This document shows positions 51,047 through 61,109 of a stretch of 64,000 nucleotides of DNA, one piece after another. Origin of the DNA: Lentzea guizhouensis (lineage in GTDB: Bacteria; Actinomycetota; Actinomycetes; Mycobacteriales; Pseudonocardiaceae); assembly GCF_001701025.1 (NCBI RefSeq), contig NZ_CP016793.1, positions 6,634,001 to 6,698,000 on the forward strand, given 5' to 3'. Each line of letters begins with the position of its first letter. The stretch's first letter is position 1. The notes below the pieces were generated by a model. The model was not told where the DNA came from. It searched no databases and worked only from the letters and a program-made list of their open reading frames with translations. The position numbers were made by a program, and so were the translations under genes.

Positions 51047-52040
51047 CCTACCGGGCGGACCTGCTCCGCATCGTGCAGAACGTGGTCGAGCCGAACGCGG
51101 CCGACGTCGACCAGAACGCCCGGTTCCCGCGCGCGGCCCTGAACGCCTTCGGGTCGCGCGGGATCCTGGGCATGACGATCTCGCGTGCCGCCGGCGGTGG
51201 CGGGCAGGACCTCCGCTCGGCCGGCCGGGTGGTCGAGCACGTCGCACGTGCCTGTGGCGCAACGGCCGCGGTGCTGCGTTCGCACTACTCGGCCGCGGCC
51301 GTGGTCGACCGGTGCGGCCCGCACCGGTTGCGCGCGAGATCGCGGCCGGGCGGCACCTGTCGACGCTGGCGGCGTTCGGGCCGTCGGGCAGCACGTCCGT
51401 GCAGGGCGACGTCGTGCAGCTGCGGGCGCGCAAGAACTGGGTGGTCGCGGCAGGCGAAGCTGACAGCTATGTCTGGTCGGTGGGCTCGGCGCTGTGGCTG
51501 GTGCCCGCGAACGCGCCGGGCCTGCTGGTCCCCGCCGACCACGCCGGGATGGGTCTGCGCGGCACGGTCGCCGCCTCTGTGCAGGCCGATCCGGTGCGGG
51601 TGCCGGCGTCGAACGAGCTGGGGCCGGAGGAGATCGCGCACCCGTGGTTCCTCGTGCTGGGCGGCGCGGTGTCGCTCGGCCTGATGGAGGGAGCACTCGG
51701 GGCGGCGCTGCGCCACCTCGGCGGCACCGACCCGCGCACCAAGGCCGATCTGGCGCGGATGCGGCTGCGCACCGACTCGGTGCGGGTGCTCTACCACGAC
51801 GCCATCTCCGCCGTGACGTGGCAGCCGGACCGGTCCGCGCACCGAGTGCGGTTGCTGGCGGTGGCGGCGTCGGAAGCGGCCGTGGCGGTGACCGACCTGG
51901 CGATGAAGGTGTGCGGTGACGCGGCTTTCCGGCGCGACCTCGGTCTGGAACGCCGGTTCCGGGACGCGCGGGCGGCCGCGGCGATCGAACCGACGGTCGA
52001 CACGTTGCTGGAATCGGTGGAGGTGCACGCGCGGCCGTGA
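51043..52040 (+). pseudogene. Acyl-CoA dehydrogenase-like gene with one frameshift
   Basis: From GTG 51043 (overlapping the ALDH stop) the frame encodes RADLLRIVQNVVEPNA and GILGMTISRAAGGGGQDL up to SAAAVVDRCG. The remainder is in the next frame: APVAREIAAGRHLSTLAAFG, GPSGSTSVQ, LGGAVSLGLMEGALGAAL and RLLAVAASEAAVAVTDLAMKVCGD, matching the middle and C-terminal helical domains of acyl-CoA dehydrogenases (FAD). A single missing base at ~51315-51322 (GCGGCCCGCACC) explains the break; restored length is ~333 residues. The catalytic Glu is not evident, so it may be a non-canonical member. Sequencing error or true decay cannot be told apart here. Confidence 0.65.
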
Positions 52041-52071
52041 GCCGTCACCGCCGCTTTCCCAGGTTCGGCCG

Positions 52072-53695
52072 TTACCTGCGGATCGCCTGAGGACGCAGGT
52101 AGGTCTCCACGACCACCTCGACCACCTGGCTGGACGGAACTTCCACCGATACCGGGGCGCCGCGGCCCAGGCGCAGCACGACGTCCCGGTAGCGCAGCAC
52201 GCCGTCGGCCGGGCGCAACGGGTCCAGGTCCACCGCGCCGCAGAAGAGGTCGGCGTGCAGGACGGCGACGCGGTCCGGCAGCGCGTCCGGGGTCAGCTGC
52301 CCGAGGTGCAGGACGTCGACCACCGTACCCGCGCGGCGCAGGCGGAGCTCGTCGTGCTCCTGGTCGTGGAAGACCTCCAACGCGTCCGGGGTGTGGTCGG
52401 CCCAGCGCGGGTCCTCGCCGGCCTCGGACCGGCCGAGCAGCGGGTGCAGGTCCTCGGTCCGCCCCTTGACCGGGCGGTACTCGGTGAAGCCGCGCGGGAA
52501 CGCACCGTCCAAAGTGGTCCGGACGGTGGCATGCGCCTCTGGCGGCAGCATGTCCAGGTACGGGGCGGCGGCCCGGCCGAAGCCGGCCTGCACGTCGTCG
52601 ACCACCAGGCCGTCCGGCGTGGGCCTGGTGACGAACGAGTACGACAGCGGACGGGCCTTCGTCCACGCGGGCAGCAGGTCGGTTGCGGCCGAGACGGCCT
52701 CGTCGGTGATCACGCCGCCGGCCACCAGGTCGGCCACCTGGGCACGGCTGGCGCCGAGGCCGCCGGACGGCGTGCCCGCGAGCGACTCGCGCAGCAGGGG
52801 TGCGCAGGCGGCGAGGCGGCGGCACCGCCGTGGCCGAACTCCACGACGAACCGGTCCCGCAGGTCGCGGCGCACCGCGAGGCCCCGGTCGAAGAGCATGA
52901 GCAACGGCGTCAGGTCCGCGAGTGACCGCACGCCGTCGTACCCGTGTGCCCGGCCGAGGCGGACCGGTTGCGGCAGCAGGGACACCTCGTGCACCGGCGG
53001 GACGCCGTCGAGCTCGGCCCCGGTCAGCTCACCCAGCTCCCGCCAGGCCGCCGACAGGCTCGTCATCGCGGCCGGCCGGGACGCCGCGGCAGGTCCGCGA
53101 ACGCCGCGGTGTCGCGGTGGATCGCCAGCAGCCGGTCCGCGAGGTGCCCGCGGCCGGTGTCGCGCAGCCATCCGGCGAGCGCGAGGCACGGAGCGGGGTG
53201 CTGCGGGTGCACCGGCAACACCGGGACCAGCAGCCTGATGTTGAGCAGCAACGCCACGGACGAGTGCGCGCGCTCGGACTCCTCGTCGGGCAACCGGGTG
53301 GCGAGCACGCTGGCGAGCTCGGCCGGGCTGATCCCCTTGGGGTTGGCGGCGGTGAGGCCGACGAGGAACCGCAGCGCCGGGCTCGTGGCCAGCTCGACGT
53401 CCTCCTCGACGCCCGCGCAGCCCGGCACGTCGCGGCGGAACCGCAGGCGGCCGTCGACCTCGTGGACGTCGGCGGCGAGGCGGTGCGGGTGGTCGAAGAG
53501 CGAGCCGGCGAGCACCGCGGCGACCAGGCGGCTCACAGCAGCTGGTTCACCCGCGAGACGGACGCCGGCGCGTCCACCGGGGCGGCGCGTCGGGGACCAG
53601 GTGGCCCAGCCCACCGCCGGTGCCGCGGCAGCATCGGGGCGGCTGAGGCGCACGAGTGCGTAGGGCGCTGGTTCCGCCCGCAGCGGACCGGTCAT
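52072..53695 (-). pseudogene. LanB-like RiPP dehydratase (glutamylation-type domain), two frameshifts, N-terminus reduced
   Basis: Three minus-strand segments join into ~540 residues. Segment 1 from ATG 53695 includes EVDGRLRFRRDVPG and ATSPALRFLVGL. Segment 2 includes TSLSAAWRELGELTG and RDRFVVEFGHGGAA. Segment 3 includes LSYSFVTRPTPDGLVVDDVQ, GRAAAPYLDML, FHDQEHDELRLR, VLHLGQLTPDALPDRV and LRYRDVVLRLGRG. These follow the layout of lantibiotic dehydratase N-terminal proteins, which glutamylate Ser/Thr from Glu-tRNA. The early TPFG-type motif is not seen and the C-terminus is short. The breaks at ~53068-53080 and ~52808-52825 each equal one missing base in G/C runs. Convergent with the acyl-CoA dehydrogenase gene. 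Confidence 0.55.
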
Positions 53696-53733
53696 GCGGC
53701 CGGCGCCGGGCGGACGGGCGAGAGGTCCTTCAT
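53692..53733 (-). CDS. 13-codon ORF translationally coupled to the LanB-like gene
   Basis: ATG 53733 encodes MKDLSPVRPAPAA and stops in ATGA, the ATG of which starts the LanB-like gene. GAAGGGA lies 6 nt upstream, one of the better ribosome sites in the region, so it is likely translated. It could be a very short leader/precursor peptide for the LanB protein, or simply a coupling leader. It has only one Ser and no Thr or Cys, which argues against a classical lanthipeptide core. Confidence 0.4.
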   Translation of the reverse strand: MKDLSPVRPAPAA

Positions 53734-53818
53734 GGGTTGTCCCTTCGCGAGAACGCCAAGCCGTTCGCGAAGGATCGAAGAACGCGGTGGACGTGCCCTG
53801 GAGCCCCGATCGAGGCGG

Positions 53819-56500
53819 TCACCCCAGCCGGGCGCGCACCTCGTCCGCCTTGGGCTCGCCCAGCTCCTCGAACAGCGTCACCGACTCCAGCCAGCACTTC
53901 TCCGCACCGCGCCGGTCGCCCAGCCCGTCCAGCGCCAGCCCCAGGTTGTCGAGCGACTCCGCCTGCCCGTACAGGTCGCCGATGCGCCGGAACGTCTCCA
54001 GCGCGCGGTCCACGTGCGCCACGGCCTGCGGGAAGTCGAGCAGCCCCCGGTAGACCTCGCCGATGTTGTTGAGCAGGATCGCCTCGCTGTACGGGTCCCG
54101 CACCTCCTGGCGGATCTCCAGCGCCCGCAGGTACCGGGGCAGCGCCTCGTCGAACCGGCCGGCGTCGGCGTGCAGCAGGGCGATGTTGTTGAGCAGCACG
54201 GCCTCGGTGTGCTGGTGGCCGAGGTCGCGGGCAATCTCGGCGGACTGCTCGTAGCACGCGAGCGCCTCGTCGAGGCGGCCGGTGGCCATGTAGGCGATGC
54301 CGAGGTTGTTGAGCACCGGCTCCTGCCTGGTCCGGTCGCCGATCGCGCGGAAGATCGCCAGCGCCTGGTGGCAGCACTCGATCGCCTCGTCGTGCCGGCG
54401 GACCTCGCGCAGGGCGATGCCGAGGGTGATCAGCATCCTGCCCTCCGCGGTGCGGTCGCCGGCCGCGCGCGCGGCGGCGAGGGCGACGCCGTGCGTGTCG
54501 ATCCAGTCCGACCAGTGCTTGCGCAGGTTGAAGAAGTCCCACAGGCACTGCGCGAGCTGCCAGCAGTGTTGCGCCAGACCGTGTTCGGCGGCGTCGCGCA
54601 CGGCGGCCACCAGGTTGGCGCGTTCGGTGTCGCACCACAGCAGGGCGGCGTCGTGGTCGGCGACCGCGAGCGGGTGCACGGCCGGGTCCGCGGTGTCGAT
54701 CTCCAGCTTGCGCTGCGGGTTGAGCCGCACGGCGGAGTTCCACGACGTGTGCACGTACCAGTCGAGCACCCGGCGCAACGCGGTGGCGCGCGCGGGAGGC
54801 GGCTCGGCGGCCATGACCTGCTCGGCCGCGTACGCGCGCAGCAGGTCGTGCAGCACGTACCGGCCAGGAGTGTGTTGCTGCAGCAGGTGTTCGTCGAGCA
54901 ACGTCTCCAGCAGGTCCTCCGCCTCGTACGCGGTGAGCCCCGCGAGGGCGGCGGCGGACTCCGCGGTGACGTCCTCACCGGGGTGCAGGCCTAGGAGCCG
55001 AAACAGACGCCTCTGGTGGTCGGGCAACGCCTGGTATGAGAGGTCGAACACGCCCCGTGCACCGAGACCGCCTCTCTCCAGCTGTCCCACGAGGTCCGAA
55101 ACGGTCCACTGTGGACGGCGCGCGAGCCGTTTCGCGGCCAGCGCCACGGCGATCGGCAGGTGGCCGCACAGTTCCGCGACCCGGACAGCGGCCTCGCGGT
55201 CGGCGTTCACCCGGTCGGCACCGGCGATCCGCGCCAGCAGCGCGACCGCCTCCCCCGGCGTGAACACGTCGAGGAAGACCGACTTCACCCCGTCGAGCCC
55301 GAGCAGGCTGCGCCGGCTGGTGATCAGCACCAGGCACGTCGAGCTGCCCGGCAGCAGCGGCCGGACCTGGTCCTCACCCGCCGCGTTGTCCAGCAGCACC
55401 AACGCCCGCTTGCCGGCGAGCCGGTCGCGGTAGAGCGCGGCGCGCTCGGCCAGCGACTCCGGGATCTGCGCGCCCGGCACCCCGAGCAGGCGCAGGAAGC
55501 TCTCCAGCACCGCGGCCGGGTCGGCGGGCAGCTCGTCGGCGTCGAAGCCGTGCAGGTCCGCCCACAGCTGCACGTCCGGGAACCGCGCGACCAGCCGGTG
55601 CGCGGCGCGGACGGCGAGCTTGGTCTTGCCGACGCCCGCCATGCCCTCGATCGCCGAGATCACCACCGTCGACTGCGGGCCCGGCTCGCACAACCGGCGC
55701 AGCTCCGACTCGCGGCCGGTGAACTCGGCGATGTCCATGGGCAGCTGGCGGTGCGCGCTCAGAGCCGCGGGCGAGGGCACCCGGCTCTCCAGCACCACCT
55801 GGTGCAGCTGCCGCAGCCGCGCCCCCGGTTCGACGCCGAGCTGCTCGACCACGTGCCTGCGCGCCGCGGCATAGGTCTCGAGCGCCTCACCGCGGCGGCC
55901 GGACCGGTCGAGCGCGACCATCAGCAACGCCCACAGCTCCTCGCGCAACGGGTGCTGCGCCGACTCGCGCCGCAGCCGGTCGATCGCGTCGTCGAACCGG
56001 CCGAGGTCGATGGCCGCCTTGGCGAACTTCTCGACGGCGGCGAGCCTGCGTTCCTGCAACCGCGTGAACTCCGCGCGCAGCAACGGCCCGGCGGTAACGT
56101 CCGACGGCGTGCCGTGCCACTTCCCGAGCGCCAGGGCGAAGAGCTCGGCCGCCGCCTCGGTGTCGTTGTCCGCCAGCGCCTTCTCGCCCTGGCGCACCAG
56201 CCGGTCGAACGCGTCGAGGTCCAGCTCACCCGGCCGCACCACCAGCTGGTAGCCGTGGCCGGGTCTGGTCACCAGCCGGTCGCCCACCGCGCGCCGCAAC
56301 CCGGCCACGTACGTGCGCAGGTTCGACTCGGGCGACACCGGCGGCGAGTCCCAGACCGCCTCGGTCAGCTGCGCCACGCTCACGGCCTCGTTCGCGTGCA
56401 GCAGCAACATCGTCAGCACCGCGCGCTGGCGTGGCCCGCCCAGCTCCAGCGGCGTCTGGTCACGACGCACCGCCAGTGAGCCGAGCACCAGGAACTCCAC
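53819..56500 (-). CDS. AfsR/SARP-family regulator (BTAD, NB-ARC, TPR)
   Basis: 893 residues from GTG 56500, GGAGGAGGA upstream. OmpR-like winged helix (LGGPRQRAVLTMLLLHANEAVSV), bacterial transcriptional activation domain (to ~250, ending EPGARLRQLHQVVLE), NB-ARC ATPase with P-loop EGMAGVGKTKLA (~290) and KRALVLLDNA, winged connector, then six or so TPR repeats (LNNLGIAYMATGRLDEALACYEQ, LNNIALLHADAGRFDEALPRY and LNNIGEVYRGLLDFPQAV). Such proteins activate secondary-metabolite genes. The short ORF and LanB-like gene lie directly downstream on the same strand and are its likely targets. Confidence 0.92.
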   Translation of the reverse strand: MEFLVLGSLAVRRDQTPLELGGPRQRAVLTMLLLHANEAVSVAQLTEAVWDSPPVSPESNLRTYVAGLRRAVGDRLVTRPGHGYQLVVRPGELDLDAFDRLVRQGEKALADNDTEAAAELFALALGKWHGTPSDVTAGPLLRAEFTRLQERRLAAVEKFAKAAIDLGRFDDAIDRLRRESAQHPLREELWALLMVALDRSGRRGEALETYAAARRHVVEQLGVEPGARLRQLHQVVLESRVPSPAALSAHRQLPMDIAEFTGRESELRRLCEPGPQSTVVISAIEGMAGVGKTKLAVRAAHRLVARFPDVQLWADLHGFDADELPADPAAVLESFLRLLGVPGAQIPESLAERAALYRDRLAGKRALVLLDNAAGEDQVRPLLPGSSTCLVLITSRRSLLGLDGVKSVFLDVFTPGEAVALLARIAGADRVNADREAAVRVAELCGHLPIAVALAAKRLARRPQWTVSDLVGQLERGGLGARGVFDLSYQALPDHQRRLFRLLGLHPGEDVTAESAAALAGLTAYEAEDLLETLLDEHLLQQHTPGRYVLHDLLRAYAAEQVMAAEPPPARATALRRVLDWYVHTSWNSAVRLNPQRKLEIDTADPAVHPLAVADHDAALLWCDTERANLVAAVRDAAEHGLAQHCWQLAQCLWDFFNLRKHWSDWIDTHGVALAAARAAGDRTAEGRMLITLGIALREVRRHDEAIECCHQALAIFRAIGDRTRQEPVLNNLGIAYMATGRLDEALACYEQSAEIARDLGHQHTEAVLLNNIALLHADAGRFDEALPRYLRALEIRQEVRDPYSEAILLNNIGEVYRGLLDFPQAVAHVDRALETFRRIGDLYGQAESLDNLGLALDGLGDRRGAEKCWLESVTLFEELGEPKADEVRARLG

Positions 56501-56698
56501 CCTGAACCGTCCTCCTCCATGATCACGAACCATGTCCGGTCATCGTCGCGTTCTGCCTGGTCACGATCTGTGCGCCGTCTGGGCGAAATCTGTGCACGGC
56601 ACCTGGCACCGTTGTTCTCAGATCAGGCAACTGCGCCGCCGGATCCACCCGGATCTGGGGGTCGGCGCAGCTGCCGGGTCCGGTTCCCCCAAGAACCC

Positions 56699-56732
56699 GG
56701 CCGGCGTGTGAAAGTCACCGCACACGCCGGCC
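56699..56732. terminator. Hairpin downstream of the DUF2071 gene
   Basis: GGCCGGCGTGTG and CACACGCCGGCC form a perfect 12-bp stem with a 10-nt loop. It lies ~170 nt past the DUF2071 stop on the minus strand and before the AfsR-like gene. No T-run. Confidence 0.55.
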
Positions 56733-56740
56733 AACTTGGG

Positions 56741-56897
56741 CCTGTGTCGAAGTCCCTGTCCGCGATAGCCGGGCCTGAGGCGGCCCCTGGGGGCACGGCC
56801 GAACAGCCCACGTACAACACCGGTATGCGGCCTGTTCGGCCGCACCGCCAGGAACCACCTCAGGCTCGACCTTCATCGAACGGGACTTCGACACAGG
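56741..56897. repeat. 157-bp imperfect palindrome (66-bp arms, 25-nt loop)
   Basis: Arms 56741-56806 and 56832-56897 match at 51 of 66 positions by direct comparison; several differences would be G-U pairs in RNA. Outer CCTGTGTCGAAGTCCC and inner CGGCCGAACAG are exact. The right arm ends 3 nt before the DUF2071 stop codon. It could be a MITE-like element, a REP-type repeat or a structured RNA. Confidence 0.7.
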
Positions 56898-56899
56898 CT

Positions 56900-57631
56900 C
56901 TACCTGCCCACCGCCACAGGCACGCCAAACCGCACCGGCACACCGGGCGAGTGGAGCACGCTGGCCGGTGGCCCGGTCGGGGCCCCCAGCCCTTCCGCGG
57001 CCACCACCCGCGCGTCCACGTCGAGCAGCTCCGCGTCCCGCAGCTCCCACTCCGGGTGGTCGTTGGGCAGGTAGAGCGTTCTGCCGTGCCAACGCACGTG
57101 CAGCCCCCACCGCGCGGTCAGGAACCGGTCCAGCTCGGTCGGCTGCTTCGGCGCTCCGACCCTCACGACGACCTTGCTCGTCGCGTCGCGCGGTCCCGGC
57201 CAGATCCGGTCCGACGTGTAGCTGACGACGTCACCGTCGCGGGCCATCCGCATCCGTGCCCACTTGTAGGGCAACCGCGCGCTGTACCGCGCGCCCAGCA
57301 CCGGAACCAGCCGGCTCGCGTCGAGCGACAGGAACACCACCCCGCGGCGGCCCTCACCGTCCACCGAGTACACCCGGACGTTGGTCTCGCAGAACGTGCC
57401 GACGTACGGCAACCGCGGCCCGACCTGCCCGCCGATCGGGTGCATGCGGAACGGCACCAGCCCGACGTAGGTCACGCCGGCCAGGACGTCCGGCCGGGTG
57501 CCGGCGGGCAGGAACGGCGCGACGACCTCCGGCGCGACCGCCCAGTGCACGAACGTCACCTCGCGCCACCACTGACCGACCGACGCGAACCGCACGGGGC
57601 GCGGCGTCAGCGGAGTGATCGGCTCGACCAT
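56900..57631 (-). CDS. DUF2071 (YqjF-like) family protein
   Basis: 243 residues from ATG 57631, GGGGGGAGGAACC upstream. Family features: FASVGQWWREVTFVHWAVAP near the N-terminus, VAPFLPAGTRPDVLAGVTYVGLVPFRM, YVGTFCETNVRVYSVD, and the acidic end HPEWELRDAELLDVDARVV. This acetoacetate-decarboxylase-like fold protein has no established reaction. Stop codon abuts the large palindrome. No obvious link with neighbours. Confidence 0.88.
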   Translation of the reverse strand: MVEPITPLTPRPVRFASVGQWWREVTFVHWAVAPEVVAPFLPAGTRPDVLAGVTYVGLVPFRMHPIGGQVGPRLPYVGTFCETNVRVYSVDGEGRRGVVFLSLDASRLVPVLGARYSARLPYKWARMRMARDGDVVSYTSDRIWPGPRDATSKVVVRVGAPKQPTELDRFLTARWGLHVRWHGRTLYLPNDHPEWELRDAELLDVDARVVAAEGLGAPTGPPASVLHSPGVPVRFGVPVAVGR

Positions 57632-57695
57632 GGTTCCTCCCCCCGGACCCAAACGTACCGCTGACCGGGCCCGGCCGGGGGAGTGACGGAGAACG

Positions 57696-57986
57696 TCAGT
57701 GGACCGGCTTCTCACCACCCGCCTCGCGGTGCAGGGGCCGCGGGCGACGCGGTTCGCGCACACCGCTGCCGTCGCCACCACCGTCCACCCACACGGTCAC
57801 GCTGTCCCAGCGCCTCATCAGGGTGCCGGGCCCAGGCCGTTGCGCCACAACGACACCGTTGAGGAGGGGATGGCTGTCCGGGTCGGTGCCCTGCAACAGC
57901 AGACCTGCGTTGTGACCTCGCAGCCACGCGTCGAGCGCCTGGCGGCCGCGGAAGTCGGGGACGACTACCGTCCGATGTTCTCGCAC
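57696..57986 (-). CDS. Single-PASTA-domain small protein
   Basis: 96 residues from GTG 57986. Residues ~7-68 (VVVPDFRGRQALDAWLRGHN, GTDPDSHP, GVVVAQRPGPGTLMRRWDSVTVWV) form one PASTA domain, a module that binds peptidoglycan stem peptides or beta-lactams in Ser/Thr kinases and PBPs. Here there is no signal peptide, membrane segment or kinase, so it is a stand-alone soluble version. The last 25 residues are Arg/Pro-rich and unstructured. It lies 17 nt downstream of the TetR gene and is probably co-transcribed. Confidence 0.7.
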   Translation of the reverse strand: MREHRTVVVPDFRGRQALDAWLRGHNAGLLLQGTDPDSHPLLNGVVVAQRPGPGTLMRRWDSVTVWVDGGGDGSGVREPRRPRPLHREAGGEKPVH

Positions 57987-58003
57987 ATAACTTCACCCGT
58001 GGG

Positions 58004-58624
58004 TCAGAGTAGCGCCCAACGCGCGCGCAGGGTGGCAACAAAGGCTTCGAACTCCGCCACCATCGACACTTCCTCCGGTTGCAGCAACCACTGCTGCTGC
58101 AACCCGTCCATCACCGCGATCGTCGTCCGCACGATCGTGCCGACAGGAGCGTCCGCGACGAACTCGCCGTGCGCCTTGCCGTGCTCGACGGCGTCCGTGA
58201 GCCACCGCCGTGTGCCCGCGTAGTGCGCCTGCACCCACCCGTGCGCCGGGTGGGCGGGCTCGATCGCCTCGGCCGCCAGCCGCACGAACAACCCGACCAG
58301 GTGCGGCCGGGTCGAGTTGCGCGCCACCAGGGCCTGCAGGCCGTCGAACGCCGCCCAGCCCAGCAACGGCCGGGCCGAGCCGGTCAGGAAGTCGCCGTCC
58401 TGCCGGTCGCGTTCCTCCAGCACGGCGGCCAGCAGCGCGGCCTTGCTGGGGAAGTGGTGCAACAGCCCGGACTGCGAGAGCCCGGTCTTCGCGGCCACCC
58501 GGGCGACCGAGGTGCCCTTGTACCCGCCGAGCGCGAACAGCTCGGTCGCGACCGCCACCGCCTTGGCCCTGGACTCCTCGCCGGACTCCTCAGTCCTGCT
58601 GCGGTACACGGGTGGGAACGACAC
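58004..58624 (-). CDS. TetR/AcrR-family transcriptional regulator
   Basis: 206 residues from GTG 58624; GTG 58609 is an alternative start. TetR helix-turn-helix: ATELFALGGYKGTSVARVAAKTGLSQ followed by GLLHHFPSKAALLAAVLEERD (key part GLSQSGLLHHFPSK). All-helical ligand domain. The start lies inside the end of the beta-glucosidase gene (35-bp overlap), suggesting co-transcription and possibly control of the divergent sugar locus. Confidence 0.9.
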   Translation of the reverse strand: MSFPPVYRSRTEESGEESRAKAVAVATELFALGGYKGTSVARVAAKTGLSQSGLLHHFPSKAALLAAVLEERDRQDGDFLTGSARPLLGWAAFDGLQALVARNSTRPHLVGLFVRLAAEAIEPAHPAHGWVQAHYAGTRRWLTDAVEHGKAHGEFVADAPVGTIVRTTIAVMDGLQQQWLLQPEEVSMVAEFEAFVATLRARWALL

Positions 58625-60954
58625 GACTCACCTCGCTCACGTTCGCCGGCCTGCGCACATGGACGATCCGGACGTCACCGAGCCCGCGCGCCACCAGCAC
58701 GTCGCCGGTCAGCGGCTGCCAGCCGGCCGACCAGACCCGCTGCACCCGTGCCGAGCACCGGACCTCGACCCGCGCCGCACCACCGGCGGCGACGTCCGCG
58801 ACCGCCCAGCCGATCAACCGGACCGGTTCCTGTTCGGGACGCAGGTAGACCTGCACGACCTCGCGCCCGTCCCGGTCGCCGGTGTTCGAGAGCCGGACCG
58901 ACACGGTCTCGATCACACCGTCCTCGGAGGACAGGTCGATGTCGTGGTACTCCCACCGCGTGTACCCGAGGCCGTGGCCGAACCAGAACAGCGGGTCGGT
59001 CGCGCCGCGGTAGCCGATCGCCGTTCCCTCGGTGTAGGCCAGTTCGCCGTCGGTGGGCACCGGCGTCACCGCGTCCGCGTCCGAGCGCGGGAACGTCGTC
59101 ACCAGGCGCCCGGCCGGTTCGATCTCACCCAGCAACGCCGCCGCGACCGCGTCACCGGCCTCCTGACCGGGCAGCCCCGCCCACAGCACCGCGTCGACCT
59201 GCGCGAGCCACGGCATCAGCACCGGCGTCGCCGCGTTCACCACGACCACGGTCCGCTTGGCCGCCGCGACTGCCGCCACCAGCGCGTCCTGCTCGCCGGG
59301 CAGCGCCAGCGTGGTCTTGTCGAACCCCTCGGTCTCCTGTTCCTCGGTGAGCCCGACGACCACGACCGCGACGTCGGCCTCGCGTGCGGCCCGCACCGCG
59401 GCACCGATCGCGTCGGCGGTGGGCGGGGACCGGCTGGGTGATCAGGCCGACCAGCGCGGCGGCCTCGCGCACGGTCGCGGTGATCCGGTCGCCGGGGGAG
59501 AGGTCGGCCTCCGCGGTCCACGCGGGCGGCTTCAGCAGCGCCTCCTCGACGATGCCGTCCGCCCAGGCCAGCCGTTGCTCGTGCCGCTCACCGGCGACGT
59601 CGACCGTCCACGCGCCGAACCCGCGCACGCCGACCAGCAGGCGGGCCGGTTCGGTCAGCACGACCTCGCCGGAGATCTCGATCGCCGCCGCACCCTGCGC
59701 CCACCCGCCGTACGCGGCGAGCTCGGCGATCTCCACGTCCTGCGACGCCAGCACCTCGCCCGCCGCGTCGTAGGTCGTGGCCCGGATGTCGCGCAGCACG
59801 CCGGGAGCCGGTGCGGCGTACCGCGTCCGGACCTCCACACCGTCCACAACGGACACGCGGTCGCCGAGCCGGGACCGCAGACCGTCGGCGATGCTCACGA
59901 CGTGCGGTGGCCGCAGCCCGGCCGAACCACCGCCCTGCGCCACGGTGTCGACGGCGTGCCGGCCGATCAACGCGACCTTCGGCGCGTCCAGCGGCAGCAC
60001 ACCGGAGTTCGTCAGCACGGTCATCCCACGGGCCGCGAACCGGCGCAGCTGCTCCCGGCGCTCCTGGCTGTCCGGCGCCGGCGCGGACGGCCACTCCCGC
60101 TCGCCGAACGCGCCGACCCGCTGCGCCAGCCGGAGCAGCCTGCGCACGTGCTCGTCGACGGTCGCCTCGGTGACCTCACCCGCCCGCACCGCCGCGACCA
60201 GCTGGTCGTCCCACGGCCCACCGGGACCGGGCATGACGAGGTCGAGGCCACCGTTCGCGCTCTCCGCGGTCGACTTGGTGGCGAACCAGTCGGACATCAG
60301 CAGCCCGTCGAACCCCCACTCGCCCTTCAGCACGCCCTCGACCAGCTCGGCGTGATCAGTGGCGGCGACACCGTTCACCTTGTTGTAGGCGGCCATGACC
60401 GCCCACGGCTGGGCGTCGGCGACCACCATCTCGAACGGCAGCAGGTAGACCTCGCGCAAGGTCTTCTCGTCCACCACCGAGCTGGCCGTACGCCGTTCGG
60501 TCTCGGACTCGTTGGCCACGAAGTGCTTCGGCGTCGCCGCGATCCCCTTGGCCTGCAGCCCCCGCACGTAGGCGGTCGCGAGCGCACCCGTCAGCAGCGG
60601 GTCCTCGCTGTAGGCCTCGAACAACCGGCCGCCGAGCGGCGTGCGGTGCAGGTTGATCGTCGGGCCGAGCACCACGTGCACCTGCTGGGCGGCGGCCTCG
60701 TCGGCGAGCAGCGAGCCGACCTCGCGGGCCAGCTCCAGGTCCCAGTGCTGGGCCAGCAGCGTGGCGTTGGGCAGCAGCGCGGCGATCGTCCCGCCGCGCA
60801 GCTCGGCCCCGCGCACGCCGGTCGGCCCGTCGGACACCTTCAGCGCCGCCAGCCCGATCGCCGGTTCCGGGTGGAGCGCGAACAACGCCGACCCGGTCAG
60901 CAGCCGGACCTTCCGCTCCAGGTCCAGGCTCGCGACCGCCTTCTCGATGTCCAT
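58590..60954 (-). pseudogene. GH3-family beta-glucosidase with one frameshift
   Basis: From ATG 60954 the first ~510 residues give a GH3 catalytic domain (LKVSDGPTGVRG, TPKHFVANESETERR, nucleophile Asp in GFDGLLMSDWFATKS) and the start of the second domain. The frame is lost near 59424-59432 in QPG/SPPT. The rest continues in another frame: READVAVVVVGLTEEQETEG, GEQDALVAAV, FWFGHGLGYTRWEY and the FnIII-like tail REVVQVYLRP. The junction needs one base removed or two added. Restored length ~787 residues, normal for the family. No signal peptide, so it would cleave imported beta-glucosides made available by the divergent ABC importer. Confidence 0.75.
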
Positions 60955-61056
60955 CCCCCGAGCACACCAGAGCCACCGACCGAGTGGTCGGTCCGTACAC
61001 CTGGCTGTTATCGGTTGGTTACCCAGAGGTGATCCGGCGGTGAAGGTCCGGCGCGC

Positions 61057-61086
61057 TAGGGTGCGAAGTGGGTAAACGCTTTCCGT
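61057..61086 (+). promoter_or_regulatory. -10 box and LacI-type operator before the sugar importer operon
   Basis: TAGGGT (61057-61062) is a plausible -10. GGTAAACGCTTTCC at 61071-61084 matches the AAnCGnTT core of LacI/CcpA-type operators, overlapping the predicted start of transcription. It lies in the 155-bp region between divergent GH3 and importer genes. No LacI gene is present in the window. Confidence 0.55.
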
Positions 61087-61109
61087 TCGCCGGCGAGTGG
61101 AGCTCACCG

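Larger units (their letters stand above)
56501..56899. other. 399-bp intergenic region with two inverted repeats
   Basis: No gene is supported here. Open frames in this stretch are shadows of the palindrome at 56741-56897. It contains the presumptive promoter of the AfsR-like gene near 56501-56600, a short hairpin and a large imperfect palindrome, listed separately. Confidence 0.7.

Noticed and set aside
48518..51433. 971-residue minus-strand ORF
   Set aside because: Spans three clear plus-strand genes in antisense and lacks any recognisable domain.
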